Positions 52,432 through 61,343 of a DNA stretch of 64,000 nt are shown piece by piece (positions within the stretch are counted from its first letter, which is position 1; each line of letters begins with the position of its first letter). The notes beneath the pieces are model-generated. The model was not told the DNA's origin and searched no databases. It worked only from the letters and a program-made list of their open reading frames with translations. Origin of the DNA: Tribonema minus. Its lineage: Eukaryota; Sar; Xanthophyceae; Tribonematales; Tribonemataceae. The stretch lies in contig JAFCMP010000346.1 of assembly GCA_017506865.1 (NCBI GenBank), positions 930,001 to 994,000 on the forward strand, given 5' to 3'. Both the position numbers and the translations under genes were made by a program.

Positions 52432-53028
52432 CTACGCGCGACTCTTCTTCGGCGGCGGGCCGCCTTCGTCGTCGTCGGAGGCCGCGCCAGGGGCCGGGAC
52501 CGTCGGGTCGCCGGCGGCGCGGATCGGAGGGATCCGGAGCTTACGGGGAGTCAGGGGCGTCGTCGCGAGCTGGTCCGCCTCCGGGGTATCCGCGCGCGCC
52601 TCCTCCCTGAGCGCTTCCGCGATGAACGCTCTCCTGAACAGCAGTTCGAACGCCAACGCCTCGTTCCTTCGCGACCCCAGCGCGTGTTCCGCACGCAGGG
52701 TGGCGGACCACGCCGCTACGAAGCGTTCCTCCGCCGCCAGCAGCAGCGCCCTCAGCCCGTCTATCTCCGCCCGCGCGGAGATGAAGGCTCTGCGCGCGGT
52801 CCGTACCTGCTCTCGGGCTCTGTCCACGGCCTCGAACTCCGGCGCGCGCTGTCGTGCCCCGGGCATCGCCTCCGCGCCCGCCGCAGCCGCTCCGGAATTC
52901 CGAAGACCTCCACCAGCGCCTCCCGCAGTGAACGGCGATCGGGCCCCGTGCAGTGCCTCCGCACCCGTGGCAGCCGCTGCGGAATTTCGATCTCGATCAC
53001 CTCCTGGAGCGTCTCCCATGCTGGTCAC
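52432..53028 (-). CDS. Truncated paralogue 4: coiled-coil N-terminus only
   Basis: 198 residues (MTSMGDAPGGDRDRNSAAAA). A helical coiled-coil part (FEAVDRAREQVRTARRAFIS ... LRAEHALGSRRNEALAFELL) is followed by RIPPIRAAGDPTVPAPGAAS and DDDEGGPPPKKSRA, then a stop. The last part aligns with DGDATVPAPAGADGRK...GPPTKRSRTD of paralogue 3, exactly where the latter continues into the conserved domain. The upstream flank 'gcgggactgaggccgagtacgct' is shared with paralogue 3. It is probably a decaying copy, though a short coiled-coil protein could still be made. Confidence 0.55.
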   Translation of the reverse strand: MTSMGDAPGGDRDRNSAAAATGAEALHGARSPFTAGGAGGGLRNSGAAAAGAEAMPGARQRAPEFEAVDRAREQVRTARRAFISARAEIDGLRALLLAAEERFVAAWSATLRAEHALGSRRNEALAFELLFRRAFIAEALREEARADTPEADQLATTPLTPRKLRIPPIRAAGDPTVPAPGAASDDDEGGPPPKKSRA

Positions 53029-53104
53029 TGGTGCGGGACTGAGGCCGAGTACGCTGAGTGCCGTATGCCTACCTACCCTGCTACCCTAGTTCCTTGCGCT
53101 CTCA

Positions 53105-53440
53105 CTCAAACCCTAGTCGGGACGCCGGGGGCTGATTCACTCAAATCGAGGGGATGTCTTAGGCCCCCACCCATGGGTGTGGGTCTCCCGACTTTTGCCA
53201 GATGGTCTGGGTTGGCCGGAGGTGTCCCGACTAGGGTTCGTCACAACTAGGGTTTAGTATACCTACCTACCCCCCCATACCCTAGATCCTGACACTCTCC
53301 CCAAACCCTAGTCGGGACACCGGGGGCTGATTCACTGAAATCGAGGGGATGTCTTAGGCCCCCACCCATGGGTGTGGGTCTCCCGACTTTTGCCAGATGG
53401 TCTGGGTTGACAGGAGGTGTCCCGACTAGGGTTTGTGAGA
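53105..53440. repeat. Fold-back satellite array 3 (2 units)
   Basis: Two units starting at about 53109 and 53307 with the same inverted ends and central palindrome as arrays 1 and 2. They sit between the truncated paralogue and copy B of the small gene, as array 2 sits before copy A. Confidence 0.9.
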
Positions 53441-53513
53441 CGAGACCTAGTTGTCGACTTTAGGTGCTGCGGAAGGGCGAGTACGGTAACCCGCCGCCGC
53501 ACGCCAGAGCGCG

Positions 53514-53520
<7 letters not shown>

Positions 53521-53560
<40 letters not shown>
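53521..53560 (+). repeat. (CA)n microsatellite upstream of copy B
   Basis: About 19 CA units immediately 5' of the gene at 53571, longer than the matching tract before copy A. Confidence 0.92.
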
Positions 53561-53570
53561 CGAGCTCGCC

Positions 53571-54074
53571 ATGGCCGCGGCTCGCCGGACGGGGAGCGCG
53601 CACCGCCGCAAGGGAGACTCGGGGCGGGGCGGCGGCAGCGGGTCGCTGTTCCGCCTGTCGTTCGTGATGCCGCGCGAGTGCGAGGGGGCGGCGGCGGCGC
53701 CGCACGAGGCCGGGGCGCCTTCGCCTCCCCCCCCGCTCGACGCGTTCGGGTGCCTGGAGGCGTGCGGGCTGGTGTGGGCGGTCCTGCGGGCGCGCCCCGG
53801 GGGGCGGTACTGGGCCCTCGTCCGCACGGCCGGGAATGTCAGGGCGTCGTGGACGGCGGCCCTGGTGTCGCGCCGGCTCGGCGCGGCGGGGACGTCCGCC
53901 TCTCTGCGCACCGCCAGGCAGACGGACGAGGAGCTGGCGACGTTCCGGGAGGGGGAGGGAGCGGGCGTCGCCGTGAGCGAGGCCGGCACGCGCGACGCGA
54001 GGTCGGAGCGGGGGAAGCGTCCGGCGGCGGCGACGGAGCGACGCGGGCCGGACCCGCAGGGGACGAGGCAATGA
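53571..54074 (+). CDS. Small duplicated protein, copy B, function unknown
   Basis: 167 residues, nearly identical to copy A at 51391. Differences include GNVRA for GKVRA, LDAFG for LDASG, GTSASLRTARQTDEE for GTHCSLRTARETDEE and one extra Ala near the C-terminus. The frame is kept and most of the sequence is retained, which suggests both copies are recent and possibly functional. The next gene is convergent and 74 bp away. Confidence 0.55.
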   Translation: MAAARRTGSAHRRKGDSGRGGGSGSLFRLSFVMPRECEGAAAAPHEAGAPSPPPPLDAFGCLEACGLVWAVLRARPGGRYWALVRTAGNVRASWTAALVSRRLGAAGTSASLRTARQTDEELATFREGEGAGVAVSEAGTRDARSERGKRPAAATERRGPDPQGTRQ

Positions 54075-54148
54075 CACTTTGGCGGTTTCTCTGTCGTTCG
54101 TCCGCTGGCTTTCATTCTCTCCGTCTCTGTCTCTCTGTCCATCGCGGT

Positions 54149-54874
54149 CTAGGTCGACAGGAAGGGGAACGGAGCCTGGACCTCCGGCGCGCCGCCCGGC
54201 GCCGCCTCCGCGTGACCCGGAAGGAGCGCGCCGCCGGAGGGCCCGCGGAGCGTCTCGAGGGCGAGGAACGCGTGTTCCGCGGGCTTCTCGTAATCCCGCC
54301 GCCCCTCGATGGCGCGGCAAGCAGCTCTCGCCTCTTCCGTAGCCGCCGCGACGGCCGCCGCGTTCTCTTCCGCGCTGTAGTTCTTCAGGCGGGGGAAGGA
54401 GAGATGCGCTTCCCGGACGGCGGCGCCGCGCGCCCTGCGAAAGGGGCTGCGAGAGGCGTCGAAGCCGAACTTCGGCGTGGCGGTGGAGAAGACGGCCTCC
54501 GCGGCGCAGCGCAGGAGCATCCGGATGTACCCGCCGCAGGCGTCGACCACCGGCAGGTCCCCCGGCCCGAACCAGACGATCAGGCTTAGGTTCACGGACT
54601 CGATGCGGAAGGGGTGGCCCTCGAGGCGCGCGAGCGCGGCTCGCACGGCGTCGCACGCGTCCCGGTCCCGTACCAGGTCGGTCACCAGCAGCTGAGCGTC
54701 GAAGTTCGTCTTGAGAGCCCTCAGGCGCTTGCGGCCCGCCGTCCCGCCGGCTTCGGAGAAGCGGACGAGGGACTTGGCGTCCAGGAAGTCCAGCAGCAGC
54801 GACGGCTGCGTCTCGGTCAGCAGCGCCCACGCGGCGTGCGCCGCCGGCGACGGCGGGCCGCGTCCGACCCTCAT
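54149..54874 (-). CDS. Hypothetical protein with F-box-like N-terminus
   Basis: 241 residues starting MRVGRGPPSPAAHAAWALLT. The segment LLLDFLDAKSLVRFSEAGGT has the LxxFLDxxSLxxxSxxx pattern of an F-box or related short helical hairpin. The rest (FDAQLLVTDLVRDRDACDAV; HPFRIESVNLSLIVWFGPGD; DACGGYIRMLLRCAAEAVFS) is an ordinary alpha/beta composition I do not recognise. If it is an F-box, it would link substrates to SCF ubiquitin ligase; this is a weak inference. It is on the same strand as the metacaspase gene, whose stop is 95 bp upstream of this start. Confidence 0.6.
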   Translation of the reverse strand: MRVGRGPPSPAAHAAWALLTETQPSLLLDFLDAKSLVRFSEAGGTAGRKRLRALKTNFDAQLLVTDLVRDRDACDAVRAALARLEGHPFRIESVNLSLIVWFGPGDLPVVDACGGYIRMLLRCAAEAVFSTATPKFGFDASRSPFRRARGAAVREAHLSFPRLKNYSAEENAAAVAAATEEARAACRAIEGRRDYEKPAEHAFLALETLRGPSGGALLPGHAEAAPGGAPEVQAPFPFLST

Positions 54875-54968
54875 CGCCGTGACGGCTCGCCGGCGAGCGA
54901 GGCTCCGGCGCGCGTGTGGCGCCGCGCCGCGTCCTTCGCCTCAGCCCGCCCTCGCCTTCCGGCCGAGA

Positions 54969-55736
54969 TCAGGCGGGACCGGACCGCGCCTTCAGGTCGG
55001 GCATGAAGGCGTGGCGCTTCGGGATCAGGAACGACGAGCTCAGCACGGGGACCTGGTCGAACCCGCCCTCCCCCAGCCTCTTGGAGGTCTCGTGGACGAG
55101 GCGGAAGACGTCCCCCCGCGCCTCGGGGACGTCCCTCAGCGACCTCAGCAGGCAGTCCGTGAGGGCCCCCCCGTACCGCGTGCCGCCCAGGAACGCGTCG
55201 GCGCTCGTCTGGGAGTCCCTGCAGCCGGAGATCATCAGGACGCGGCGGCCGACGTCCGACGCGGCCCCCGCGTCCGCGCACCTCCTGCCGTCGTACGAGA
55301 ACCTGAGGTCCAGCATCGAGCCGCTGTGGCAGGCGTCGCAGACGAAGACGACGGAGGTGCGGTAGTAGAAGCCCGCGAAGACGCGCCTGAGGAGGTCGTC
55401 GGACACGACGCCCGCGGTCTCGAAGTCCCCCGGGCAGATGGCCTCGTCCAGGCCGTCGGCCTCGTCCCCGTCCGCGTCGCGCACCTGGGTGCCGTGGCCG
55501 GAGTAGGCGATGAAGACGTACGCGAGCCTCTCCTCGCGGGACCGGCGTGCGAGGTCCTCGAGGGCGGCGACGGCGTCGGCGGCGGAGGCCTCGCGCAGCA
55601 CGCGGACGCGACCCTCCGGGACCGCTCCCGCCGAGACCAGCGCCGCCTTGAGCCTCTCGCCGTCGGCGAAGCAGCCGCGGAGCTCGGCATCCGTGCCGAC
55701 GTAGTTGTTGCAGAGCAGCAGGGCGCGGGACGACAT
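54969..55736 (-). CDS. Metacaspase-like cysteine protease (peptidase C14 family), no prodomain
   Basis: 255 residues, beginning directly with the p20 core (MSSRALLLCNNYVGTDAELR). The catalytic pair is visible: His81 in YVFIAYSGHGTQ and Cys136 in FVCDACHSGS. The DGDEADGLDEAICPGDF loop typical of metacaspases lies between them. The C-terminal half holds MISGCRDSQTSADAF and GGALTDCLLRSLRDVPEARG, matching the p10 part. Metacaspases cut after Arg or Lys, usually need calcium, and act in stress responses and cell death in algae and plants. The usual N-terminal zinc-finger/Pro-rich prodomain of type I is absent, as in minimal and virus-carried forms. Start context is clean: the ATG at 55736 is preceded by a short AT-richer leader. 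Confidence 0.9.
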   Translation of the reverse strand: MSSRALLLCNNYVGTDAELRGCFADGERLKAALVSAGAVPEGRVRVLREASAADAVAALEDLARRSREERLAYVFIAYSGHGTQVRDADGDEADGLDEAICPGDFETAGVVSDDLLRRVFAGFYYRTSVVFVCDACHSGSMLDLRFSYDGRRCADAGAASDVGRRVLMISGCRDSQTSADAFLGGTRYGGALTDCLLRSLRDVPEARGDVFRLVHETSKRLGEGGFDQVPVLSSSFLIPKRHAFMPDLKARSGPA

Positions 55737-55772
55737 GAGACGAGTGTTCAGGATGCGCGTTTCATTTTTTCG

Positions 55773-57446
55773 TCACGGATGCGGGCAGCGGACGGCCGGC
55801 CCCAGCGCGCTCTCGTAGTAGAGGGCGTGGCCCGGGGGGACGTCGTCGTCGTCCGCGCCGCCGCCGCCGCCGTCGCCGCCGGCTTCGGCGTCGACGTCGA
55901 TCGCCCTCCCCGACGCCGCCAGCGCCGCCAGCCTCCACCTCCGTATGCCGGGGGACCCCCTCTCCAGCCTCGCCGCGCAGGCCCCGCAGGCCTCCGCGCA
56001 GTCGATAACCTCCGTAAGCTCCGCCGTAGCCGTCCCGCGGCGCTTGCGGGTGGGCCCCAGGGCGTACCGCACGGGGGGGGACGCCAGCCAGTCCGCGGCG
56101 CGCCGCGCGAGGGAGGGGGACCGCGCGTCCGACGCCGCGACGCACGCCCCCGCCGCCCCCGCCGCCCTCAGGTACACCCCCCTCGTGACGCCCCGGGCGG
56201 CGACGGCCGCGACGGCGGCGGCGGCCTCCTCGGGGGTGGCCCCCGCGAGCTCCGCCGCCCGGGTCCCCCGCGTCCTCCACCTGCCCCCCCTGTGCGTGCA
56301 GGCGACGCGGAAGACGCGGAGGTCCAGGGTCCGGGGGGCCGCCGGGAAGTCGAAGGGGGCCAGCACCAGCCTCGTCGCCCCCGCGTGGACGGGGTAGCCG
56401 GGGTGGTCCGCGGCGACGTCGGAGAGGGGGCGCCCCGCGGCGTCGGTCAGGACGCGCCGAGGGTCGGGTCCCAGCGCCGCGAAGGAGGGGTGGCCCCGGA
56501 CCTCCCCCTCGAGGGCGAAGAACGGGCAGTGCGCGGGCAGGACGACCCTGAGGCCCACGCCCTCGCCGAGGAGGACCTCGACGACGCGGGGGGGGCGCCC
56601 CCTGCCCGCGGCCCCCGCCCCTCCTCCCCTGGGCCTGTCTCCCAGCCACACCGGCAGGCGCCGGGAGGGAGCCGCGCCGGGAGCGGGAGCGGGAGCGGCC
56701 GCGCCGGGGGCGGGAGCGGCAGCCGCGGGAGCGAGAGCAGCGGGAGCGTCCGCGAGAGCGGGAGCCGCGCCGGGAGCTGGAGCCGCGGGAGCGTCCGCCG
56801 CGGCGACGGCGGCGGCGGCCGCCGCGGGCTTCGCGCGCCGGGCGGCCGCCGCCCCCGCGCACGCTCTCGCCGCGAACGTCATCAGCGCGTCCCGCGCGGC
56901 GTTCGGGTCCGACCGGATCAGCGCCAGGACCTCGGCCTCCGCCTCCGCGTGCGTGCAGCCCCCCGCGAACCCCGTCACGCGCGCCCTCAGCTCGGGGGGG
57001 AGGAGAGGCATGCACCGCGCCGCGGCCACCCCCCTCGCGGCGTCCTCCTCGCGGCGGACGTCGCGCAGGAGCCGGTTCAGGGACGCCCCGACGCCGTGCG
57101 CCCTCAGGGCCGCCAGCCAGGGCCCCTGCGCCCCCCCCCTCCTCAGGTCCGCCGTGCCCGCGAGGCAGGAGTCCCGGTAGGCCGCGTGCAGCTCGAGGGA
57201 GGGGTACTCCCCGGGTCGGGCTGGGCGTCCCTCGCGCCGCATGGCGGCCTTGCCCTCGGGCGTGCCCGCCGCGACGACGCTCGCCGCGTCCACCGCGGCG
57301 CCCGAGCTGCGCGAGACGTCCGCGAAGAACGCGGACGTGACGGCCCTGCGGGCGGCCAGCTCCCGGCGCCGCACGGCGGACGCGCGCTCCGCCATGTCGA
57401 CGTCCGGGTCCGCGCCCGGGGCCCCGTCCGCCTTGCGCTTGCTCAT
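55773..57446 (-). CDS. Ala/Arg-rich hypothetical protein
   Basis: 557 residues from MSKRKADGAPGADPDVDMAE. The N-terminal ~200 residues are helical and charged, with a small C/H block (FAGGCTHAEAEAEVLALIRS). A Pro/Ala low-complexity linker (APAPGAAP repeats) follows. The C-terminal half begins LPVWLGDRPRGGG and contains VVEVLLGEGVGLRVVLPAHC, RTLDLRVFRVACTHRGGRWR and CAEACGACAARLERGSPGIR. That half looks like a folded domain with several Cys, but I recognise no family. The start at 57446 lies 30 bp from the stop of the SET gene on the same strand; its own stop is 36 bp from the metacaspase start. Three minus-strand genes are thus tightly spaced. Confidence 0.6.
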   Translation of the reverse strand: MSKRKADGAPGADPDVDMAERASAVRRRELAARRAVTSAFFADVSRSSGAAVDAASVVAAGTPEGKAAMRREGRPARPGEYPSLELHAAYRDSCLAGTADLRRGGAQGPWLAALRAHGVGASLNRLLRDVRREEDAARGVAAARCMPLLPPELRARVTGFAGGCTHAEAEAEVLALIRSDPNAARDALMTFAARACAGAAAARRAKPAAAAAAVAAADAPAAPAPGAAPALADAPAALAPAAAAPAPGAAAPAPAPGAAPSRRLPVWLGDRPRGGGAGAAGRGRPPRVVEVLLGEGVGLRVVLPAHCPFFALEGEVRGHPSFAALGPDPRRVLTDAAGRPLSDVAADHPGYPVHAGATRLVLAPFDFPAAPRTLDLRVFRVACTHRGGRWRTRGTRAAELAGATPEEAAAAVAAVAARGVTRGVYLRAAGAAGACVAASDARSPSLARRAADWLASPPVRYALGPTRKRRGTATAELTEVIDCAEACGACAARLERGSPGIRRWRLAALAASGRAIDVDAEAGGDGGGGGADDDDVPPGHALYYESALGPAVRCPHP

Positions 57447-57476
57447 GCGCGAGTGCCCGTGCCTTCGCGCGGAGGC

Positions 57477-58229
57477 CTAGATTTTGTGGGCGGGGGCCGA
57501 GCGGCGCCGGCCGCGGCGGGCGAGCGCGGCGCCGTCCCCCTCCAGCTCCGGCGCCGTCCGCCCCAGCCCCTCGTCGCGGCACCGCCGCCAGGCGACGTCG
57601 ATGGCGGCCCGCGCCTCCGCCGGCCTCGGGGGCGAGGGCCTGTACCCGCGCCTCTCGTAGTACTCGCCGTAGTGAGCCAGCAGCTCCTCGCCGGGTTCCA
57701 CGGGGGTCGCGACGACGACGAACGCCGCCAGGAGCGCCCTCTCCCCCCCCGACGCGAGGGCCGCGGCCAGCTCCCGCCTCGTCACCCAGGGGTTCTGCAT
57801 GAGGCAGCAGTTGGGGCGCCTGCCGGAGGAGGGCTCGTTGACGCGCGAGGCGATCGTCGCGGACCGCGGGCGGCCCTCCATCGCCCCCCCCGGGTTGGGG
57901 TCCCCGTCGACGACCGCCCCCCTCATGGTCCTGACCCACGTCCCGGGGACGGGGTCCCCCGCGTAGTCCGCTGAGACCGAGTAGAGCCCCGCCCCCGAGC
58001 CCTCGGGCCGCACGACGCCGTAGTACGGCAGGGCGAACCCCACGGGCAGCCGTCTCCGGCCCGCGAACACCGCCAGCCCTCCTCCGGGCAGGGAGGAGGG
58101 GCGGAGCTCGACGAGGGACGCGGGAGGGGGGGGGCGGAGTCTAGGGGAGGTCCGACGTCGCCCCGGGAGGGGCGCCGCGGCTCGGTCCGGCTTCGCGCGG
58201 TCGGCCCTCGTCGTCGCCTTCGCGCGCGT
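57477..58229 (-). CDS. SET-domain protein, putative methyltransferase (second copy)
   Basis: From ATG 58229 (MTRAKATTRADRAKPDRAAA) it has 250 residues; ATG 58259 is 10 codons upstream. The SET core is almost the whole protein: LPGGGLAVFAGRRRLPVGFA, TIASRVNEPSSGRRPNCCLM, ATPVEPGEELLAHYGEYYER. As in the protein at 25164, NHS is replaced by NEP while the PNC and GEELLxHYGxxY parts are kept, so these are paralogues. No post-SET Cys cluster is visible. A basic N-terminus could serve as a nuclear signal. The 5' end overlaps the 3' end of the receiver-like gene by ~90 bp in another frame. Confidence 0.75.
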   Translation of the reverse strand, partial: TRAKATTRADRAKPDRAAAPLPGRRRTSPRLRPPPPASLVELRPSSLPGGGLAVFAGRRRLPVGFALPYYGVVRPEGSGAGLYSVSADYAGDPVPGTWVRTMRGAVVDGDPNPGGAMEGRPRSATIASRVNEPSSGRRPNCCLMQNPWVTRRELAAALASGGERALLAAFVVVATPVEPGEELLAHYGEYYERRGYRPSPPRPAEARAAIDVAWRRCRDEGLGRTAPELEGDGAALARRGRRRSAPAHKI

Positions 58230-58707
58230 CATGGTCGCGTTCCGCGTGCCTCGCCACACAATTTCCGCGAGCCGCCGCCGCCGACCTCGCCGCCGCGGCG
58301 AGGACGCCCCTCAGCACCCCCCCCGCCCTCTTCCACAGGAAGACGTCCGCGCCGGCCGCCAGGGAGGGCCCCTCCAGCCCCTCGTCGAGGCTCGCGGCCA
58401 CGAGGGCCCGGGGGGGGCGACCCGCGTCCGCCTCGATCGCCCTGAGGTCGCGGAACAGGGACGTCCCGAGGGACGCCTCCGCGACGACGACGTCGAACGG
58501 CCCCGCCGTCTCCGCCAGCCGCAGCGCCTCCTCCGCGGTCCGCGCCAGCACGCTCTCCGCCCCTCCGCAGACGTACAGCGCCCTGGCGAGGGCCAAGAGG
58601 GTGGCCTCGTGATCGTCGCACACGAGGGCGGTCAGCGGCGGCGGCGTCGAGGCGCCGTACGCCGGCGGGGGGCGCAGGACGCAGCGGTCGTCGCAGGGAG
58701 CGCACAT
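58141..58707 (-). CDS. Response-regulator receiver-like protein with Glu at the phospho-acceptor position
   Basis: 188 residues from ATG 58707 (MCAPCDDRCVLRPPPAYGAS). The receiver layout is readable: hydrophobic strand plus acidic pair LTALVCDDHE (Asp31-Asp32), LARTAEEALRLAETAGPFDV, the third strand FDVVVAEASL with Glu77 where the phosphorylated Asp normally sits, RALVAAS with a Ser near the Thr/Ser site, and ADVFLWK with Lys126. No output domain is present; the C-terminus is a charged tail. With Glu77 the protein would not be phosphorylated in the usual way and could act as a constitutive mimic. Its last ~30 codons overlap the SET gene, so the exact 3' end may be altered by splicing. Confidence 0.6.
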   Translation of the reverse strand: MCAPCDDRCVLRPPPAYGASTPPPLTALVCDDHEATLLALARALYVCGGAESVLARTAEEALRLAETAGPFDVVVAEASLGTSLFRDLRAIEADAGRPPRALVAASLDEGLEGPSLAAGADVFLWKRAGGVLRGVLAAAARSAAAARGNCVARHAERDHDAREGDDEGRPREAGPSRGAPPGATSDLP

Positions 58708-59039
58708 GGCGGTCGCGTTTCCCGGGGGCCGTGATAATAGCGGCGGCCGCGGAGGGGGGGGCGGTGCGGAGAGGACGACGGCGATGACGAGAGCGGACGC
58801 GCGATCGTTCGTGTTTCCCGCGCGCGTGTCGCGCAGGATGCGCGGACGAGCGGACGCGCGCACACACTGCCGTCATGCGCTGCTACGCACGCACGTCGAG
58901 AGGCGCACGAACACACGAGCATGCACGTAGACAGGCGCGTGAGAGTGGCCGTGGCCGCGTCTAGTACATGGAGTGTCATTGAGCGGTCGGGGTGCGAATG
59001 CGGCTTCCGAACGCGCGCAGCGAAGGCCCGCGGCGGCCG
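58708..59039. other. Intergenic, no gene seen
   Basis: The upstream region of the receiver-like gene and the 3' flank of the membrane-protein gene. No TATA box or repeat stands out apart from short CA-rich sequence near 58860-58910. Confidence 0.4.
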
Positions 59040-61308
59040 CTACGAGTACAGGGCTCCTGAGGCGGTCGGATCCCAGCTCCTGCGCGCGCTCTCCAGCGGC
59101 GCCTCCAGCTCCTGCGTGCGGTGATGCGCCTTGCACGCCTGCCTGGCCATGGACGCGAGCATCGCGGCGGTGCCGGCCGCCGCCAGGACGATGTTGACCC
59201 ACAGCAGCGCGTAGGCGGCGGAGTCGTACACCGCGGCGAACCGCAGCGACACCAGGCCCACGACACGGTAGGTCCCAAACCCGCTCGCCTGGCCGCTGAC
59301 CCACGTCATCTGGCTCACGCTGCCGTCCGAGTTCCCGTTGCGCGCGGCCTGTTCCGACACGAGCACTAGTACCGGCGGGATCATGACGACACACGCGCAG
59401 ATCGACGCGGTGAGGGCGTGAGCTACCAGCCGCAGCGGGCGCTGTCCGAGGGCGGCGCGGAGCAGCACCCGGAGCAGGTCTTTCCGGCTGGCGTACGTGG
59501 CCAGAAGCGCCACTACGGTAAACACGACGTTCACCAGCGCTCCGTAAAGCGCGACGGTCGTGTCGGTGACGGCGAGCTCCGCAGAAACTCGTTCTGCCAG
59601 CAGCGTCTCCGCGATCTGCACCACCGTGTCGACGCCCGCCAGCATCGACATCCGCGTCGTCCGCTCGTAGCCCACGATGCTGACGCCTTCCTCCGAGGAG
59701 TTGGCGCCTTTGGTCATGTTGCCCCAGCTGGCCTGTGCGGACGGGGGTGGGGAGAGAGTCGTGAGCGGCATGCATGCACATGGGGAGCGAGGACGACTCG
59801 TCGAGCGGCGAGTCTCAGCGTGACCGGGCGGCTGGTCACAGACCTGCAAGAGCTCCCCGAACACTTCTTGTCCGGTCAGCGGTGTCTGGTCACCGGCCGA
59901 CGAGATGGGACCCCATCCGAACCGTTCCCACGTCGCGCAGTCGAGTGCCGGCAGAACGTCCCCGGAGCCGCCGGGGAGCCGCACGTAAGGAGTGCTCGTG
60001 GCCTGGTACGCTCTGCCGCCGCCACACCACGGGAGATCCTCCGGCAGCTTCAGTGACGCCAGCGCCACCAGCTTGAGTAGGGCTCGCAAAGCGGATTTAT
60101 TAACGCGCGAATAAGAGGTGCCGATGTTGGAGTAGTCGATAGGATTCATCGTGTAGCGGCCCGTGGTAGCAGTAGGGGCGGACAGTCGTGGTTCTGTGAT
60201 GTCGAGGACTACGATGCTGGCACTACCCAGAGTCAGCACAACGAACGTGCCGGAGTCTGCAACGGGATCAACGCCACCCTGCTTCAGATCTGCGAGACGA
60301 TCTTGCGCCTCGCTGTAGCACTCGTTCTTTCCAGCGCCCACGCTCTCATCGTTCAAGTACTGATAATCGTCACAGTGGATCGTGCGGCCGTAGCTCTGTG
60401 TCTTTGGGTAGCCGATAGGAGGGTCCACATCAGTGTACAAGTCAGGAGGAGCGACGTACTCGTTCCACTTCGACCCGTCCTGCGTCGTGGCAGCTCGTTT
60501 GAAAAATCCATTGAAAGTGAACTGGACGAAGTCGGTATCGCCGTAGACCCAAGTGTCAATATGGTTCTCGATGGTCACTTCTTCGGGAGGGAAATGCAGA
60601 TACGCCTGTACCAGGTACGAATCGAAGATGTACGTCTGCGTTGACTCGCAGTTGGTGGAGCGATCCCACCCCTGCTCGTCCATCCAAGGGTGCACGAAAC
60701 TGATGATCGTGACACAGTTGCCGTCACTGGTGATGTAGTGGCCTGCGCGCAGTCCGTTCCACGCGGTATTGATGGGCGCGGACAGTGCCCGCGCCAGCCC
60801 CCCGAGCTCCATGAGGACGGGGCTTGCGTCCACCACGGCAGCGTTGTCCGCCAGCTCCCAGGTCACCTGTCGCACGACGGAGCCCACTTCGGGAGCCAGT
60901 GTGCTGTTGCGATCTACGACGGCGCCGGCAGCGCTCGTTTCGAGGAACCCCGTCGAAACGCCTGCAGGATGGCAGATTCGGAACGGCGAGGGACGCTGGC
61001 TGTGTGACGGGTGTGGGGCACATCTGGAGCCTGTGCTGGGGTACGAGGCGCGGGTACTATTACCTGAGAGAGAGTACGGGAAGCGACTATAGCCCATCGC
61101 AAGCGTGGCATCCGCAGCTGGCGTCATCGCAGACGCGATGTACGCCAGGTCCACGACCACGGTGCAAGCCGCATCAGAGCACAGGAACAGGTCCACCTGT
61201 CGTGATGACGGGGGAGGACAATCGGTAGAGCTCGGGAGCCTTGACGGCGAGCCGGTCAGCAGTGACAACACGAGCGCGCAGAGAGAGGAACCGAGAGAGG
61301 GACAGAGA

Positions 61309-61343
<35 letters not shown>

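Noticed and set aside
54711-57974. A 1,087-codon plus-strand frame
   Set aside because: It overlaps, antisense, the metacaspase and the Ala-rich gene. Composition (Arg/Gly/Pro/Glu) is that of GC-rich antisense sequence, whereas the minus strand carries real motifs.
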